Positions 28,823-39,612 are shown, numbered from the stretch's first letter. The stretch: 64,000 nucleotides of DNA from Pseudomonas asgharzadehiana (GCF_019139815.1 NZ_CP077079.1:806001-870000), one strand, 5' to 3'. Notes: generated by a model from the sequence alone, not told the origin. Numbers and translations are program-made.

Positions 28823-30037
28823 TCACTCCTTGCTGGATAGGGCAGGTACTTTGAAAACGTGACGCAAATAGGCGACAAAATTCGGGTCGGTGCAGTGGGT
28901 CTTGCCCGCTTCATCGGAGATCTTAGCGACGGGCTGGCCATTGCAGGCGGTCATCTTAAGCACGATGCTCATCGGTTCCACCCCTGGGATATCGCAGGTC
29001 AGGTTGGTGCCGATGCCGAAGCTCACATTAATGCGGCCCCGCAACGCGCGGAATATCTCCAGGGCCTTGGGCAGCGACAGGCTGTCGGAGAACACCAGGG
29101 TCTTGCTCATCGGCTCGATACCGAGCTTGTGGTAGTGGGCGATGGCTTTTTCTGCCCATTGCACCGGGTCGCCGGAGTCGTGGCGCAGGCCGTCGAACAG
29201 CTTGGCGAAGTACAAGTCGAAGTCGCCCAGGAAGGCGTCGGTGGTGATGCAATCAGTCAGGGCGATACCCAGCAGGCCACGGTATTCGCGGACCCAGCAG
29301 TCGAGGGCGGCGATCTGGCTGTCGATCAGGCGCGGGCCGAGTTGCTGGTGGGCCATGATCCATTCATGGGCCATGGTGCCCAGGGGTTTGATGTCCAGCT
29401 CGCGGGCCAGGTGTACGTTACTGGTGCCGACAAACCGTCCGGGGAAGTCGTGCTTGAGCACGTTGACCACTTCTTCCTGCACCCGGTACGAGAAGCGCCG
29501 GCGCGTGCCGAAGTCGGCCACTTGCAGCTCGGCCAGTTCATCGCTGCCGGCATTTGCGGTCAGCCAGTCGAACTTGCGGTACAGCTGCTCGCGAGCCTGT
29601 TCGAGGATCACGCTCTGGTAGCGGTAGCGGTTGCGCACTTCGCTGACGATGGCCAGCATCGGCACCTCGAACAGAATCACATGCAGCCATGGCCCGCGCA
29701 GGCGGATAAACAGCTCACCGTTCTCGATGCCGGTTTGCACATAGCGCAGGTTGAAGCGGAACAGCCCCAGGAAGCGCAAAAAATCCGGCTTCATAAAGCT
29801 GATGCGCTCCAGGAACCCCAACTGGTCAGGGCTCAGACTCAGGTCCGCGAGGCGCTCGATCTGGTAGCGGATCTCGGCCAGGTAGGGGCGCAGATCCTCA
29901 CTGTTACGGCAACGAAACTCCCATTCAACTTCCACGTTGGGGTAGTTGTGCAGCACCGCCTGCATCATGGTCAGCTTGTAGAAGTCGGTGTCGAGCAGGT
30001 TCTGCACGATGCGATCGGCAAACACACTCTCGCTCAT
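28823..30037 (-). CDS. pncB: Nicotinate phosphoribosyltransferase
   Basis: 404 residues. It converts nicotinate, PRPP and ATP to nicotinate mononucleotide in the Preiss-Handler pathway. Visible blocks: [20 protein letters not shown] at the N-terminus, [39 protein letters not shown] (with the conserved His that is phosphorylated), the RHDSGDP PRPP-binding motif and [10 protein letters not shown]. First gene of the pncB-nadE operon. No NrtR-like operator was seen upstream. Confidence 0.95.
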   Translation of the reverse strand: MSESVFADRIVQNLLDTDFYKLTMMQAVLHNYPNVEVEWEFRCRNSEDLRPYLAEIRYQIERLADLSLSPDQLGFLERISFMKPDFLRFLGLFRFNLRYVQTGIENGELFIRLRGPWLHVILFEVPMLAIVSEVRNRYRYQSVILEQAREQLYRKFDWLTANAGSDELAELQVADFGTRRRFSYRVQEEVVNVLKHDFPGRFVGTSNVHLARELDIKPLGTMAHEWIMAHQQLGPRLIDSQIAALDCWVREYRGLLGIALTDCITTDAFLGDFDLYFAKLFDGLRHDSGDPVQWAEKAIAHYHKLGIEPMSKTLVFSDSLSLPKALEIFRALRGRINVSFGIGTNLTCDIPGVEPMSIVLKMTACNGQPVAKISDEAGKTHCTDPNFVAYLRHVFKVPALSSKE

Positions 30038-30176
30038 AACGGGAATCTCCAGACGGGTCGGCGCTGAGCGCCGGCCTTTACGCGCAATTAAGGAAGGGGG
30101 CTAGTGGCGCATAGACCTGTGGGGTTTTGCCAGTGATTTTTTTTGCCACGGCTACTGACGCTATCGGGAGCAGGCA

Positions 30177-31067
30177 CTAAATAACCTGCTCCATCATCCA
30201 CTTCACAAAATTGCGTACCTTGGGCACTTCCGCCGAGTGCTCCGGATACGCCAGGTAATAAGCATCCCGGCTCGGCATCGCATGCGGCCAGGGAATCACC
30301 AGCTTGCCGTCGGCCAACTCCTCTTCCACCAGAAACCTGGGCAGCAGCGCGACCCCACAGCCCACCTGCGCGGCACGAATGCACATATAGAACGTATCGA
30401 AACGCGGCCCGTGGTAGCTGTGTTCGGTCTGGTAACCCTGGTCGGCAAACCAATCGTGCCAACCCTGCGGGCGCGAGGCGTTTTGCAGCAACACCAACTC
30501 GCTGAGCTGCGTAGGGTCGGTGAGCGGTTTGGCCGGCAGGCTTTCCGGTGCACACACCGGCACCAGTTCCTCGCTGAACAACTTCAAACTCTCGGTGCCG
30601 GGACGTGAACCCTGGCCGAAATAGAACGCCATGTCGGCCTTGCCCTGCAGCAAGTCATCCGGTTCCTGTTCGTTGCACAGGTCCAGGTGGATTTGCGGGT
30701 GACGCAGCCGCCAGCCCTTGAGGCGCGGCACCAACCAGCGGGCCCCGAAGGTGTAGGGCGTGGACACGCGCAACACTTCGGTTTCGCCGCCATAGGAGCG
30801 CAGGTAGTGGGTGGACATCTCCACCTGGGTGAGGATTTTGCGCACTTCCACCAGGTACAGGTCGCCCGCCGGGGTCATCTGCAGGCGACGACGCACGCGG
30901 CGAAACAGCAGGTGTTGCAGCAACTCCTCCAACTGCGCCACTTGCTTGCTCACGGCGCTCTGCGTGAGGTTCAGTTCCTCGGCGGCGCGGGTGAAGCTCA
31001 GGTGGCGGGTGGCGGCTTCGAAACACTGCAGGGCGGTGATCGAGGGCAAATGTCTTTTGTTCAGCAC
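30177..31067 (-). CDS. LysR-family regulator next to amaBA
   Basis: 296-residue LTTR. The N-terminal helix-turn-helix occupies ~6-64 (SITALQCFEAATRHLSFTRA, AEELNLTQSAVSKQVAQLEE); the C-terminal co-inducer domain is of GcvA type and ends KVRNFVKWMMEQVI. I chose GTG 31067 (VLNKRHLPSITALQ) because AGAGG lies 6 bp before it; an in-frame ATG exists slightly upstream. It is divergent from amaB over a 153-bp region, the classical LTTR arrangement, so it probably activates amaBA in response to pipecolate, lysine or a derived intermediate. It matches the position of PP_5259 in P. putida and of PA4914 in P. aeruginosa, as I recall them. Confidence 0.88.
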   Translation of the reverse strand: MLNKRHLPSITALQCFEAATRHLSFTRAAEELNLTQSAVSKQVAQLEELLQHLLFRRVRRRLQMTPAGDLYLVEVRKILTQVEMSTHYLRSYGGETEVLRVSTPYTFGARWLVPRLKGWRLRHPQIHLDLCNEQEPDDLLQGKADMAFYFGQGSRPGTESLKLFSEELVPVCAPESLPAKPLTDPTQLSELVLLQNASRPQGWHDWFADQGYQTEHSYHGPRFDTFYMCIRAAQVGCGVALLPRFLVEEELADGKLVIPWPHAMPSRDAYYLAYPEHSAEVPKVRNFVKWMMEQVI

Positions 31068-31082
31068 GGTGTGCCTCTTTTT

Positions 31083-31093
31083 ATGCTTTGCAT
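31083..31093. promoter_or_regulatory. Palindrome in lysR-amaB divergent region
   Basis: ATGC-TTT-GCAT (extended imperfectly as TTTATGC...GCATGAA) 16 bp upstream of the lysR start. Size and position fit an operator for autorepression by the LysR protein; no second site was assigned near amaB. Confidence 0.35.
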
Positions 31094-31220
31094 GAATAAA
31101 CGGAATGATATCTCGCCTAATCGTCGTTTGTTGGCAAGTCTTGGGCCAGCTACAAATAAGCGCTGGATCGCCGTGCATGTCGCGGCGCGATTTTTTGTAC
31201 GCAGATTTGAGGGAGTGACC

Positions 31221-32711
31221 ATGGTTGCCGCATTGCTTGATCGTCTCGGGGTAAACCCGGCGCTGTACCAGGCGGGTAAACAGCCCGTGCATTCGCCGAT
31301 TGATGGCAGCCTGATCGGCAGTGTCCAGTGGGAAGGTGCCGCCGAGGTGGAGCAACAGGTCAGTCGCGCCGAGCATGCATTCCAAGCCTGGCGCAACGTG
31401 CCGGCGCCCCGTCGTGGCGAGCTGGTGCGGCAGTTCGGCGACGTGCTGCGTGAATACAAGGCTGACCTGGGTGAGCTGGTGTCCTGGGAGGCCGGCAAGA
31501 TCACTCAGGAAGGCCTGGGTGAAGTGCAGGAGATGATCGACATCTGCGATTTCGCCGTCGGCCTGTCGCGCCAGTTGTACGGCTTGACCATCGCCTCCGA
31601 GCGCCCAGGCCACCACATGCGTGAAACCTGGCACCCGCTGGGCGTGGTCGGTGTGATCAGCGCCTTCAACTTCCCGGTCGCGGTGTGGGCGTGGAACACC
31701 GCGCTGGCGCTGGTGTGCGGCAACGCGGTGATCTGGAAACCGTCGGAAAAAACCCCGCTCACCGCCCTGGCGTGCCAGGCGCTGTTCGAGCGCGTGCTGA
31801 AAAACTTTAACGATGCCCCGCAGTACCTCAGTCAGGTGATCATTGGTGGTCGCGATGCCGGCGCTGCGCTGGTGGATGACCCACGCGTAGCGTTGATCAG
31901 CGCCACCGGCAGCACCCGCATGGGCCGTGAAGTGGCGCCGAAAGTTGCCGCGCGTTTCGCCCGCAGCATTCTGGAGCTGGGCGGCAACAACGCGATGATC
32001 CTCGGCCCAAGCGCCGACCTGGACATGGCCGTACGCGCCATTCTGTTCAGCGCCGTCGGCACCGCCGGCCAGCGTTGCACCACCCTGCGCCGCCTGATCG
32101 CCCATGAGTCGGTCAAGGCAGAAATCGTCACCCGCCTCAAGGCCGCCTATTCCAAAGTGCGCATCGGCCACCCGCTGGAAGGCAACCTGATCGGCCCGCT
32201 GATCGACAAGCACGGCTTCGACAACATGCAAGATGCCCTTGAGCAAGCCTTGAGCGAAGGCGGCAAGGTGTTCGGCGGCAAACGCCAGTTGCAAGACACC
32301 TTCCCCAACGCCTACTACGTATCGCCGGCGATTGTGGAAATGCCCGAGCAAAGCGATGTGGTGTGCACCGAAACCTTCGCGCCGATTCTGTACGTGGTCG
32401 GCTACACCGACTTCGCCGAAGCGCTGCGCCTGAACAACGCCGTGCCGCAAGGCTTGTCGTCGTGCATCTTCACCACCGATGTGCGCGAAGCCGAGCAGTT
32501 CATGTCGGCGGTGGGCAGTGACTGCGGCATCGCCAACGTCAATATCGGCCCGAGCGGCGCGGAGATTGGTGGCGCGTTTGGCGGTGAAAAAGAAACCGGC
32601 GGCGGGCGTGAGTCGGGTTCGGATGCGTGGCGCGGGTATATGCGTCGCCAGACCAACACCGTGAACTATTCACTGGAGTTGCCGTTGGCCCAGGGCATTA
32701 CCTTCGACTGA
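31221..32711 (+). CDS. amaB: Aldehyde dehydrogenase AmaB (aminoadipate semialdehyde / P6C dehydrogenase)
   Basis: 496-residue ALDH7-type enzyme. It oxidises alpha-aminoadipate semialdehyde (in equilibrium with piperideine-6-carboxylate) to 2-aminoadipate with NAD+, in the D-lysine/pipecolate route. The ALDH active site is intact: ELGGNNAMILG with the general-base Glu (~253) and GTAGQRCTTLRR with nucleophile Cys286; FNFPVAVWAWNTALALVCGN and GSTRMGRE bind NAD. ATG 31221 has GGGAG ~8 bp upstream. amaA follows 103 bp later with a degenerate REP hairpin between them. Confidence 0.92.
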   Translation: MVAALLDRLGVNPALYQAGKQPVHSPIDGSLIGSVQWEGAAEVEQQVSRAEHAFQAWRNVPAPRRGELVRQFGDVLREYKADLGELVSWEAGKITQEGLGEVQEMIDICDFAVGLSRQLYGLTIASERPGHHMRETWHPLGVVGVISAFNFPVAVWAWNTALALVCGNAVIWKPSEKTPLTALACQALFERVLKNFNDAPQYLSQVIIGGRDAGAALVDDPRVALISATGSTRMGREVAPKVAARFARSILELGGNNAMILGPSADLDMAVRAILFSAVGTAGQRCTTLRRLIAHESVKAEIVTRLKAAYSKVRIGHPLEGNLIGPLIDKHGFDNMQDALEQALSEGGKVFGGKRQLQDTFPNAYYVSPAIVEMPEQSDVVCTETFAPILYVVGYTDFAEALRLNNAVPQGLSSCIFTTDVREAEQFMSAVGSDCGIANVNIGPSGAEIGGAFGGEKETGGGRESGSDAWRGYMRRQTNTVNYSLELPLAQGITFD

Positions 32712-32736
32712 TACCTGAAGTCGCAGTGAGATGAGT

Positions 32737-32762
32737 GTGGGAGGGGGCTTGCCACCTCCCAC
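32737..32762. repeat. Degenerate REP hairpin between amaB and amaA
   Basis: GTGGGAGGGGGCTTGCCACC followed by TCCCAC: outer arms of the REP joined directly, making a single stem. It may attenuate or stabilise the amaB mRNA without ending the operon. Confidence 0.75.
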
Positions 32763-32814
32763 CGCTGAGCGCATTTGCAGTTAGAGGTTTGTTGGGTCTC
32801 ATCGGAGTCTGGCA

Positions 32815-34098
32815 ATGGCACTACGCGAAACATGTTTATGGGAACACCTCACCCCCAGCCGGCCGGACCGTGCCGCGCTTCGGGGCGAGGCCAAGGTGGA
32901 CGTGTGCGTGATCGGCGCCGGCATCACCGGTTTATCGGCGGCCGTTCACTTGCTGGAACAGGGTAAAAGCGTCGCCGTGCTGGAGGCCCATCGCACCGGC
33001 CATGGCGGTTCGGGGCGCAACGTCGGGTTGGTAAACGCCGGCCTGTGGATCCCGCCGGACGACATCGAAGCCGGGTTCGGCGAAGCGGTGGGCAGCCAGC
33101 TCAACCGCATGTTGGGCGCGGCGCCGTCGCTGGTGTTCAGCCTGATCGACAAATACCACATCGATTGCCAATTGCGCCGTGAGGGCACGTTGCACATGGC
33201 GCACAACGCCCGTGGCGAGGCGGACCTGCGCAGTCGTGAAGAACAATGGAAGCGCCGTGGCGCGCCAGTGGAGTTGCTCACCGGCCAGGCCTGCGAGCAG
33301 GCCACCGGCACCCAAAAAATTGCCGCCGCCCTGTTGGACCGACGGGCGGGTACGTTGAACCCGATGGCCTATACCTCGGGGCTTGCAGAGGCGGCCGTGG
33401 GGCTTGGCGGGCAACTGTTCGACCATTCGCCGGTTACCCGGCTGGAACGCCAGGGGTCCCACTGGTCGGTGCAGACTGCCCAAGGGGCCGTGCAGGCGGC
33501 ACAGGTGGTCATCGCCTCCAATGCCTACACCGAAGGCGAATGGACCGAGCTGCGGCGTAACTTTTTCCCCGGTTATTACTACCAGGTCGCGTCGGCCCCG
33601 CTCACCGACGACGCCGCCAAACAAATCCTTCCTGGTGGCCAGGGGTCGTGGGATACGCGCCAGGTCTTGAGCAGCATCCGCCGCGATGCCGAGGGTCGCC
33701 TGTTGCTCGGCAGCCTGGGTAACGGCAATCAGAAACCGGCCTGGTTCCTCAAAGCGTGGGCCGATCGGGTGCAGCAGCACTACTTCCCGTACCTCAAATC
33801 GGTGCAGTGGGAGTACACCTGGACTGGTTGCATTGCCTTCACGCCCGACCACTTGATGCGCCTGTTCGAACCGGCGCCGGGCCTTGTGGCCGTCACCGGC
33901 TATAACGGGCGGGGCGTGACCACCGGCAGCGTGGTCGGCAAGGCGTTTGCCGACTACCTGTGTCACCAGAATGCCCAGGCATTGCCGATTCCGTTCGCGC
34001 CGATGCAGCCGTTGGCCGGTGTGGGGTTGCGCAGTTGTCTGTATGAGGCGGGATTCTCGCTGTATCACGCCGGGCAATGCCTGCGGATCGTGATCTGA
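32815..34098 (+). CDS. amaA: L-pipecolate oxidase AmaA (FAD-dependent)
   Basis: 427-residue DAO-family flavoprotein. The ADP-binding dinucleotide fold VCVIGAGITGLSAAVHLLEQ begins at ~28; GGSGRNVGLVNAG is the FAD-contact loop, and the C-terminal GYNGRGVTTGSVVGKAFADY is typical of the family. It oxidises L-pipecolate to piperideine-6-carboxylate, which AmaB uses next. ATG 32815 is preceded by GGAG at ~32803. Adjacent to amaB and to a divergent LysR gene, as in P. putida. Confidence 0.9.
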   Translation: MALRETCLWEHLTPSRPDRAALRGEAKVDVCVIGAGITGLSAAVHLLEQGKSVAVLEAHRTGHGGSGRNVGLVNAGLWIPPDDIEAGFGEAVGSQLNRMLGAAPSLVFSLIDKYHIDCQLRREGTLHMAHNARGEADLRSREEQWKRRGAPVELLTGQACEQATGTQKIAAALLDRRAGTLNPMAYTSGLAEAAVGLGGQLFDHSPVTRLERQGSHWSVQTAQGAVQAAQVVIASNAYTEGEWTELRRNFFPGYYYQVASAPLTDDAAKQILPGGQGSWDTRQVLSSIRRDAEGRLLLGSLGNGNQKPAWFLKAWADRVQQHYFPYLKSVQWEYTWTGCIAFTPDHLMRLFEPAPGLVAVTGYNGRGVTTGSVVGKAFADYLCHQNAQALPIPFAPMQPLAGVGLRSCLYEAGFSLYHAGQCLRIVI

Positions 34099-34240
34099 GC
34101 GGCGAACTGCCGCTCCATAGCCGGGTTTTATTAGGCGGCTACTCATCTGTATTGGTGCAAGTTGTAGCAGTCACGCACTGTAAATGTGCAGTTCCGTTAC
34201 GCACGTTGTAACAAGTGTAGGAAGAGTCGTTTATGCGTCC

Positions 34241-34314
34241 GGTTGCAGGTGCGACCCGTTAGGGTTGTACTTTTTATAGCGGTTGGTTGCACCTCTTTGG
34301 GCTAGAGGGTTGCA
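34241..34314 (+). promoter_or_regulatory. Phased GGTTGYA repeat array (putative enhancer)
   Basis: GGTTGCA at 34241, GGTTGTA at 34263, GGTTGCA at 34285 and GGTTGCA at 34308: spacings 22, 22 and 23 bp, about two helical turns each. The first copy is also half of a near-perfect dyad GGTTGCA-GG-TGCGACC. The array is ~75-145 bp upstream of the sigma-54 element, where enhancer-binding proteins usually sit. Confidence 0.6.
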
Positions 34315-34386
34315 CGTGCTGGCAAGCGGTGGCGAAACGCCTGTAATAACAATGACACCGTGTCTTTTTGAAGAATAAAAACGTAA

Positions 34387-34402
34387 TGGCACGCTGCTTG
34401 CT
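34387..34402 (+). promoter_or_regulatory. Sigma-54 promoter of the amino-acid ABC transporter
   Basis: TGGCACG-CTGC-TTGCT, a perfect match to TGGCACG-N4-TTGCW with GG and GC 10 bp apart. It lies 70 bp upstream of the binding-protein ATG 34472. Confidence 0.8.
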
Positions 34403-34471
34403 CTGAGCTTTCAGTGAAAGGTTTGAACGCAAGTTGTCGTGCCAAAAATCAAAAATATCGGAGCACCACTC

Positions 34472-35608
34472 ATGTCCCAGACGTTTTACAAGAAAGGTTT
34501 TCTGGCCCTCGCCGTTGCAGCGGCGCTGGGTGTTTCTACGTTTGTTCAAGCTGATGTGAAGATTGGCGTGGCGGGGCCCATGACGGGCGCCAACGCGTCG
34601 TTCGGTGAGCAGTACATGAAGGGTGCCCAGGCGGCGGCCGAAGTCATCAACAAGGCCGGCGGCATCAACGGTGAGAAAGTCGTGCTGGTGGCCGGCGACG
34701 ACGCCTGCGAACCCAAGCAGGCCGTGGCCGTGGCAAACCGCCTGGCCGACCAGGACAAAGTGATCGGCGTGGTCGGGCACTTCTGCTCGTCCAACACCAT
34801 CCCGGCCTCCGAGGTCTACGACGAGGCGGGCATCATCGCGATCACCCCCGGCTCCACCAACCCACAGGTGACCGAGCGTGGCCTGGGCGCCATGTTCCGC
34901 ATGTGCGGGCGTGACGACCAGCAAGGCATCGTCGCCGGCGACTACATCGTCGACGTGCTCAAGGGTAAGAAAGTCGCGGTCATCAACGACAAGGACACCT
35001 ACGGCAAAGGCCTGGCCGATGCCACCGCTGCGCAGTTGACCAAGCGCGGCGTCAAGCCGGTGCTCGAAGAAGGCCTGACCCGTGGCGAGAAAGACTTCAG
35101 CGCCCTGGTCACCAAGATCCGCTCCCTGGGCGCCGACGTGGTGTACTTCGGCGGGCTGCACCCGGAAGCCGGTCCACTGGTCCGCCAGATCCGTGAAGCC
35201 GGCCTCAAGGACGTCAAGTTCATGTCCGACGACGGTGTCGTGACCGACGAACTGGTGGCCACCGCCGGCGGCGCGCAGTACGTCGATGGCGTGTACATGA
35301 CCTTCGGCGCTGACCCGCGCCTGCTGCCGGACAGCAAGGCCGTGGTCGAAGAGTTCCGCAAGGCCGGTTACGAGCCTGAAGGCTACACCCTGTACGCCTA
35401 CGCCTCGCTGCAGGCCCTGGCCGCCGGTTTCAACGGCGCCAAGTCCAACAAGGGCGAAGACGCCGCCAAATGGCTCAAGGCTCACCCGGTCAAGACCGTG
35501 ATGGGTGAGAAGACCTGGGACGCCAAAGGCGACCTGAAAGTGTCCGACTACGTGGTTTACCAGTGGGACAAGGACGGCAAATACCACCAGTTGGAAAAGC
35601 AGAAGTAA
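34472..35608 (+). CDS. Periplasmic amino-acid-binding protein (BraC/LivJ type)
   Basis: 378 residues. The signal peptide is ~1-27 (KKGFLALAVAAALGVSTFVQA); the mature protein starts DVKIGVAGPMTGANASFGEQ. It has the Peripla_BP_6 fold with GDDACEPKQAVAVANRL, GHFCSSNTIPASEVYDEAG and TPGSTNPQVTERG, the ligand-pocket block of leucine/isoleucine/valine-type receptors. First of a five-gene ABC operon. True P. aeruginosa BraC is encoded elsewhere, so this is the paralogue next to the lysine/pipecolate genes (PA4913-like); its ligand may not be a branched-chain amino acid. ATG 34472 has GGAG upstream. Confidence 0.88.
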   Translation: MSQTFYKKGFLALAVAAALGVSTFVQADVKIGVAGPMTGANASFGEQYMKGAQAAAEVINKAGGINGEKVVLVAGDDACEPKQAVAVANRLADQDKVIGVVGHFCSSNTIPASEVYDEAGIIAITPGSTNPQVTERGLGAMFRMCGRDDQQGIVAGDYIVDVLKGKKVAVINDKDTYGKGLADATAAQLTKRGVKPVLEEGLTRGEKDFSALVTKIRSLGADVVYFGGLHPEAGPLVRQIREAGLKDVKFMSDDGVVTDELVATAGGAQYVDGVYMTFGADPRLLPDSKAVVEEFRKAGYEPEGYTLYAYASLQALAAGFNGAKSNKGEDAAKWLKAHPVKTVMGEKTWDAKGDLKVSDYVVYQWDKDGKYHQLEKQK

Positions 35609-35630
35609 GCACAAACGCCACGGGCCCCCC

Positions 35631-35719
35631 CTGTGGGAGGGGGCTTGCCCCGATAGCGGTGCATCAGGTTCAAATCTATTGACTGGCATACCGCAATCGG
35701 GAGCAAGCCCCCTCCCACA
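35631..35719. repeat. REPIN between binding-protein and permease genes
   Basis: Arms CTGTGGGAGGGG... (35631-35656) and ...GAGCAAGCCCCCTCCCACA (35695-35719). Its position inside an ABC operon suggests a 3' stabiliser giving excess binding protein over membrane subunits. Confidence 0.9.
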
Positions 35720-35809
35720 AAAGGCCGTGTTGTTATCAAGATCTGTCTTTTCCTCCAGAAGCGCCGCACACCCACCGGTGTGCAGGTGCTCACCGCGTGA
35801 GATTGCGTT

Positions 35810-36724
35810 ATGGATGGTATTTTCCTGCAGCAACTGGTCAACGGCCTGACCCTCGGGTCGGTCTATGGCCTGATCGCCATCGGCTACACAATGGTCTATG
35901 GCATCATTGGCATGATCAACTTCGCCCACGGCGAGGTTTATATGATTTCCGCTTACCTCGCGGCGATCAGTCTGGCACTGCTGGCTTACTTCGGCATCGA
36001 ATCCTTCCCGCTGCTCATACTCGGCACCTTGATCTTCACCGTGGTCGTCACTGGCGTGTACGGTTGGGTCATTGAGCGTGTCGCCTACAAACCGCTGCGC
36101 AATTCCACCCGACTGGCACCGCTGATCAGCGCCATCGGGATCTCCCTGATCCTGCAGAACTACGCGCAGATCGCCCAGGGCGCCAAGCAACAAGGTATTC
36201 CTACCCTGCTGGCCGGGGCCTGGCGTGTCGATATCGGCAGTGGGTTCGTCCAGCTCACCTACACCAAAGTATTCATCCTGGTCGCCGCCTTCGCGGGCAT
36301 GGCTTTGCTGACCTACATCATCAAGTACACCAAGCTCGGCCGCATGTGCCGCGCCACCCAGCAAGACCGCAAGATGGCCTCGATCCTGGGGATCAACACC
36401 GATCGCGTGATCTCCTATGTGTTCGTCATAGGGGCCGCCATGGCCGCGTTGGCCGGCGTGCTGATCACCCTCAACTACGGCACCTTCGACTTCTATGCCG
36501 GCTTCATCATCGGCATCAAGGCGTTTACCGCAGCGGTACTCGGCGGCATCGGCTCCCTGCCTGGGGCGATGTTGGGCGGGATCATCCTCGGTATCTCCGA
36601 GTCGTTGTTCTCGGGGTTGATCAACTCTGACTACAAAGACGTGTTCAGTTTCTCCCTGCTGGTGGTGATTCTGATTTTCCGTCCCCAGGGCCTGCTTGGT
36701 CGCCCACTCGTGGCGAAGGTGTAA
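35810..36724 (+). CDS. livH: Branched-chain-amino-acid-type ABC permease LivH
   Basis: 304 residues, about 8 membrane helices, BPD_transp_2 family. It starts MDGIFLQQLVNGLTLGSVYG; INFAHGEVYMISAY is the typical N-terminal motif and NYGTFDFYAGFIIGIKAFTA the coupling region. It forms the heterodimeric channel with LivM. It follows the REPIN and lies 2 bp before livM. Confidence 0.9.
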   Translation: MDGIFLQQLVNGLTLGSVYGLIAIGYTMVYGIIGMINFAHGEVYMISAYLAAISLALLAYFGIESFPLLILGTLIFTVVVTGVYGWVIERVAYKPLRNSTRLAPLISAIGISLILQNYAQIAQGAKQQGIPTLLAGAWRVDIGSGFVQLTYTKVFILVAAFAGMALLTYIIKYTKLGRMCRATQQDRKMASILGINTDRVISYVFVIGAAMAALAGVLITLNYGTFDFYAGFIIGIKAFTAAVLGGIGSLPGAMLGGIILGISESLFSGLINSDYKDVFSFSLLVVILIFRPQGLLGRPLVAKV

Positions 36725-36726
36725 AC

Positions 36727-38000
<1,274 letters not shown>

Positions 38001-38004
<4 letters not shown>

Positions 38005-38876
38005 ACAAGGAAGTCGTCCTGTCCGTGGAACACCTGATGATGCACTTCGGTGGCATCAAGGCCCTGAGCGATGTGAGCCTCAAGGTCGAACGCAACTCGA
38101 TCTTCGCTCTGATCGGCCCCAACGGCGCCGGCAAGACCACGGTATTCAACTGCCTCACCGGCTTCTACAAGGCCAGTGGCGGCAAGATCGAACTCAACGT
38201 GCGTGGCAAGCAGACCAACGTGATCCAACTGCTCGGCGAACGCTTCCAGGCCACGGACTTCGTTTCGCCGAAAAGCTTCCTCAGCCGCGTGTACTACAAG
38301 ATGTTTGGCGGCACCCACTTGGTAAACCGCGCCGGCCTGGCGCGGACCTTCCAGAACATTCGCCTGTTCAAGGAAATGTCGGTGCTGGAAAACCTGCTGG
38401 TGGCCCAGCACATGTGGGTCAACCGCAACATGCTGGCCGGCATTCTCAACACCAAGGGCTATCGCAAGGCCGAAAGCGACGCGCTGGACTGCGCGTTCTA
38501 CTGGCTCGAAGTGGTCGACCTGGTGGACTGCGCCAACCGCCTCGCCGGTGAGCTTTCCTACGGCCAGCAGCGCCGCCTGGAAATCGCCCGTGCCATGTGC
38601 ACGCGGCCGCAAATCATCTGTCTGGACGAACCCGCAGCCGGCCTCAACCCCCAGGAAACCGAAGCCCTCAGCGCGATGATTCGCCTGCTGCGCGACGAAC
38701 ACGACCTTACGGTGGTGCTGATCGAACACGACATGGGCATGGTGATGAGTATTTCCGACCACATCGTGGTGCTGGACCACGGCAACGTGATCGCCGAAGG
38801 CGGGCCGGAAGCGATACGCAACGATCCGAAAGTGATTGCCGCCTACCTGGGCGCAGACGAAGAGGAAGTGGTATGA
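38001..38876 (+). CDS. livG: ABC transporter ATP-binding protein LivG
   Basis: 291 residues. Walker A GPNGAGKTTVFN (~40-51), an insertion typical of LivG (VIQLLGERFQATDFVSPKSF), signature LSYGQQRRLEIARAM and Walker B IICLDEPAAGLNPQE. It energises the LivHM channel with LivF. ATGA overlaps at both ends show tight translational coupling. Confidence 0.92.
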
Positions 38877-39589
38877 GCGCACCTATCCTCGAAATGAAGG
38901 ACCTGGACGTGTTCTACGGACCGATCCAGGCCCTGAAAAAAGTCTCGCTGCACATCAACGAAGGTGAAACGGTCAGCCTGATCGGCTCCAACGGCGCGGG
39001 CAAATCCACGCTGCTGATGTCGATCTTCGGCCAGCCGCGGGCCGAGTCGGGGCAAATCCTCTACAACGGTGTCGACATTACCCACAAGTCATCCCACTAC
39101 ATCGCCTCCAATGGCATCGCGCAGTCGCCGGAAGGGCGGCGGGTGTTCCCCGACATGACCGTGGAGGAAAACCTGCTGATGGGCACCATCCCGATTGGCG
39201 ACAAATACGCTCAGGAAGACATGCAGCGCATGTTCGAGCTGTTCCCGCGCCTCAAGGAACGGCGCAACCAGCGGGCCATGACCATGTCCGGTGGCGAGCA
39301 GCAGATGCTCGCCATCGCCCGCGCGCTGATGAGCCGGCCCAAGCTGTTGTTGCTGGACGAACCGAGCCTGGGGTTGGCGCCGATTGTGGTGAAGCAGATC
39401 TTCTCGACCCTGCGCGAGCTGGCGGCCACTGGGATGACCATCTTCCTGGTGGAACAAAACGCCAACCACGCGCTGCGTCTGTCGGACCGGGCGTATGTGA
39501 TGGTCAACGGCGAGATCCGCCTGACGGGCACCGGTAAAGAATTGCTGGTGAACGAGGACGTGCGCAACGCCTACCTCGGCGGTCACTGA
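38873..39589 (+). CDS. livF: ABC transporter ATP-binding protein LivF
   Basis: 238 residues. Walker A GSNGAGKSTLLM, signature MSGGEQQMLAIARALM and Walker B LLLLDEPSLGLAP. I chose ATG 38873 (MSAPILEMKDLDVFYG), which overlaps the livG stop. Last gene of the operon; a mosaic REPIN follows. Confidence 0.92.
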   Translation: MSAPILEMKDLDVFYGPIQALKKVSLHINEGETVSLIGSNGAGKSTLLMSIFGQPRAESGQILYNGVDITHKSSHYIASNGIAQSPEGRRVFPDMTVEENLLMGTIPIGDKYAQEDMQRMFELFPRLKERRNQRAMTMSGGEQQMLAIARALMSRPKLLLLDEPSLGLAPIVVKQIFSTLRELAATGMTIFLVEQNANHALRLSDRAYVMVNGEIRLTGTGKELLVNEDVRNAYLGGH

Positions 39590-39612
39590 TCTAAATAAAA
39601 ACGCCGACCCCC

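Larger units (their letters stand above)
34099..34471. other. Regulatory region upstream of the amino-acid ABC transporter
   Basis: 373 bp, non-coding. In order: a weak hairpin GAGCGGC/GCCGCTC right after amaA (34097-34115); related GTTGTA elements at 34161 and 34205; four GGTTGYA repeats at 22-23 bp spacing (34241-34314); a sigma-54 promoter (34387); then a ~60-nt leader. Confidence 0.75.

Noticed and set aside
31132..31146. TGGCAAG-TCTT-GGGC as a sigma-54 promoter for amaB
   Set aside because: GG-N10-GC spacing is right but the -12 element lacks TTGC; too weak to list with the others.
31068..32450. Extension of the LysR frame upstream through the antisense of amaB
   Set aside because: The LysR protein clearly begins at 31067 with its helix-turn-helix; the upstream 460 codons are the complement of amaB.
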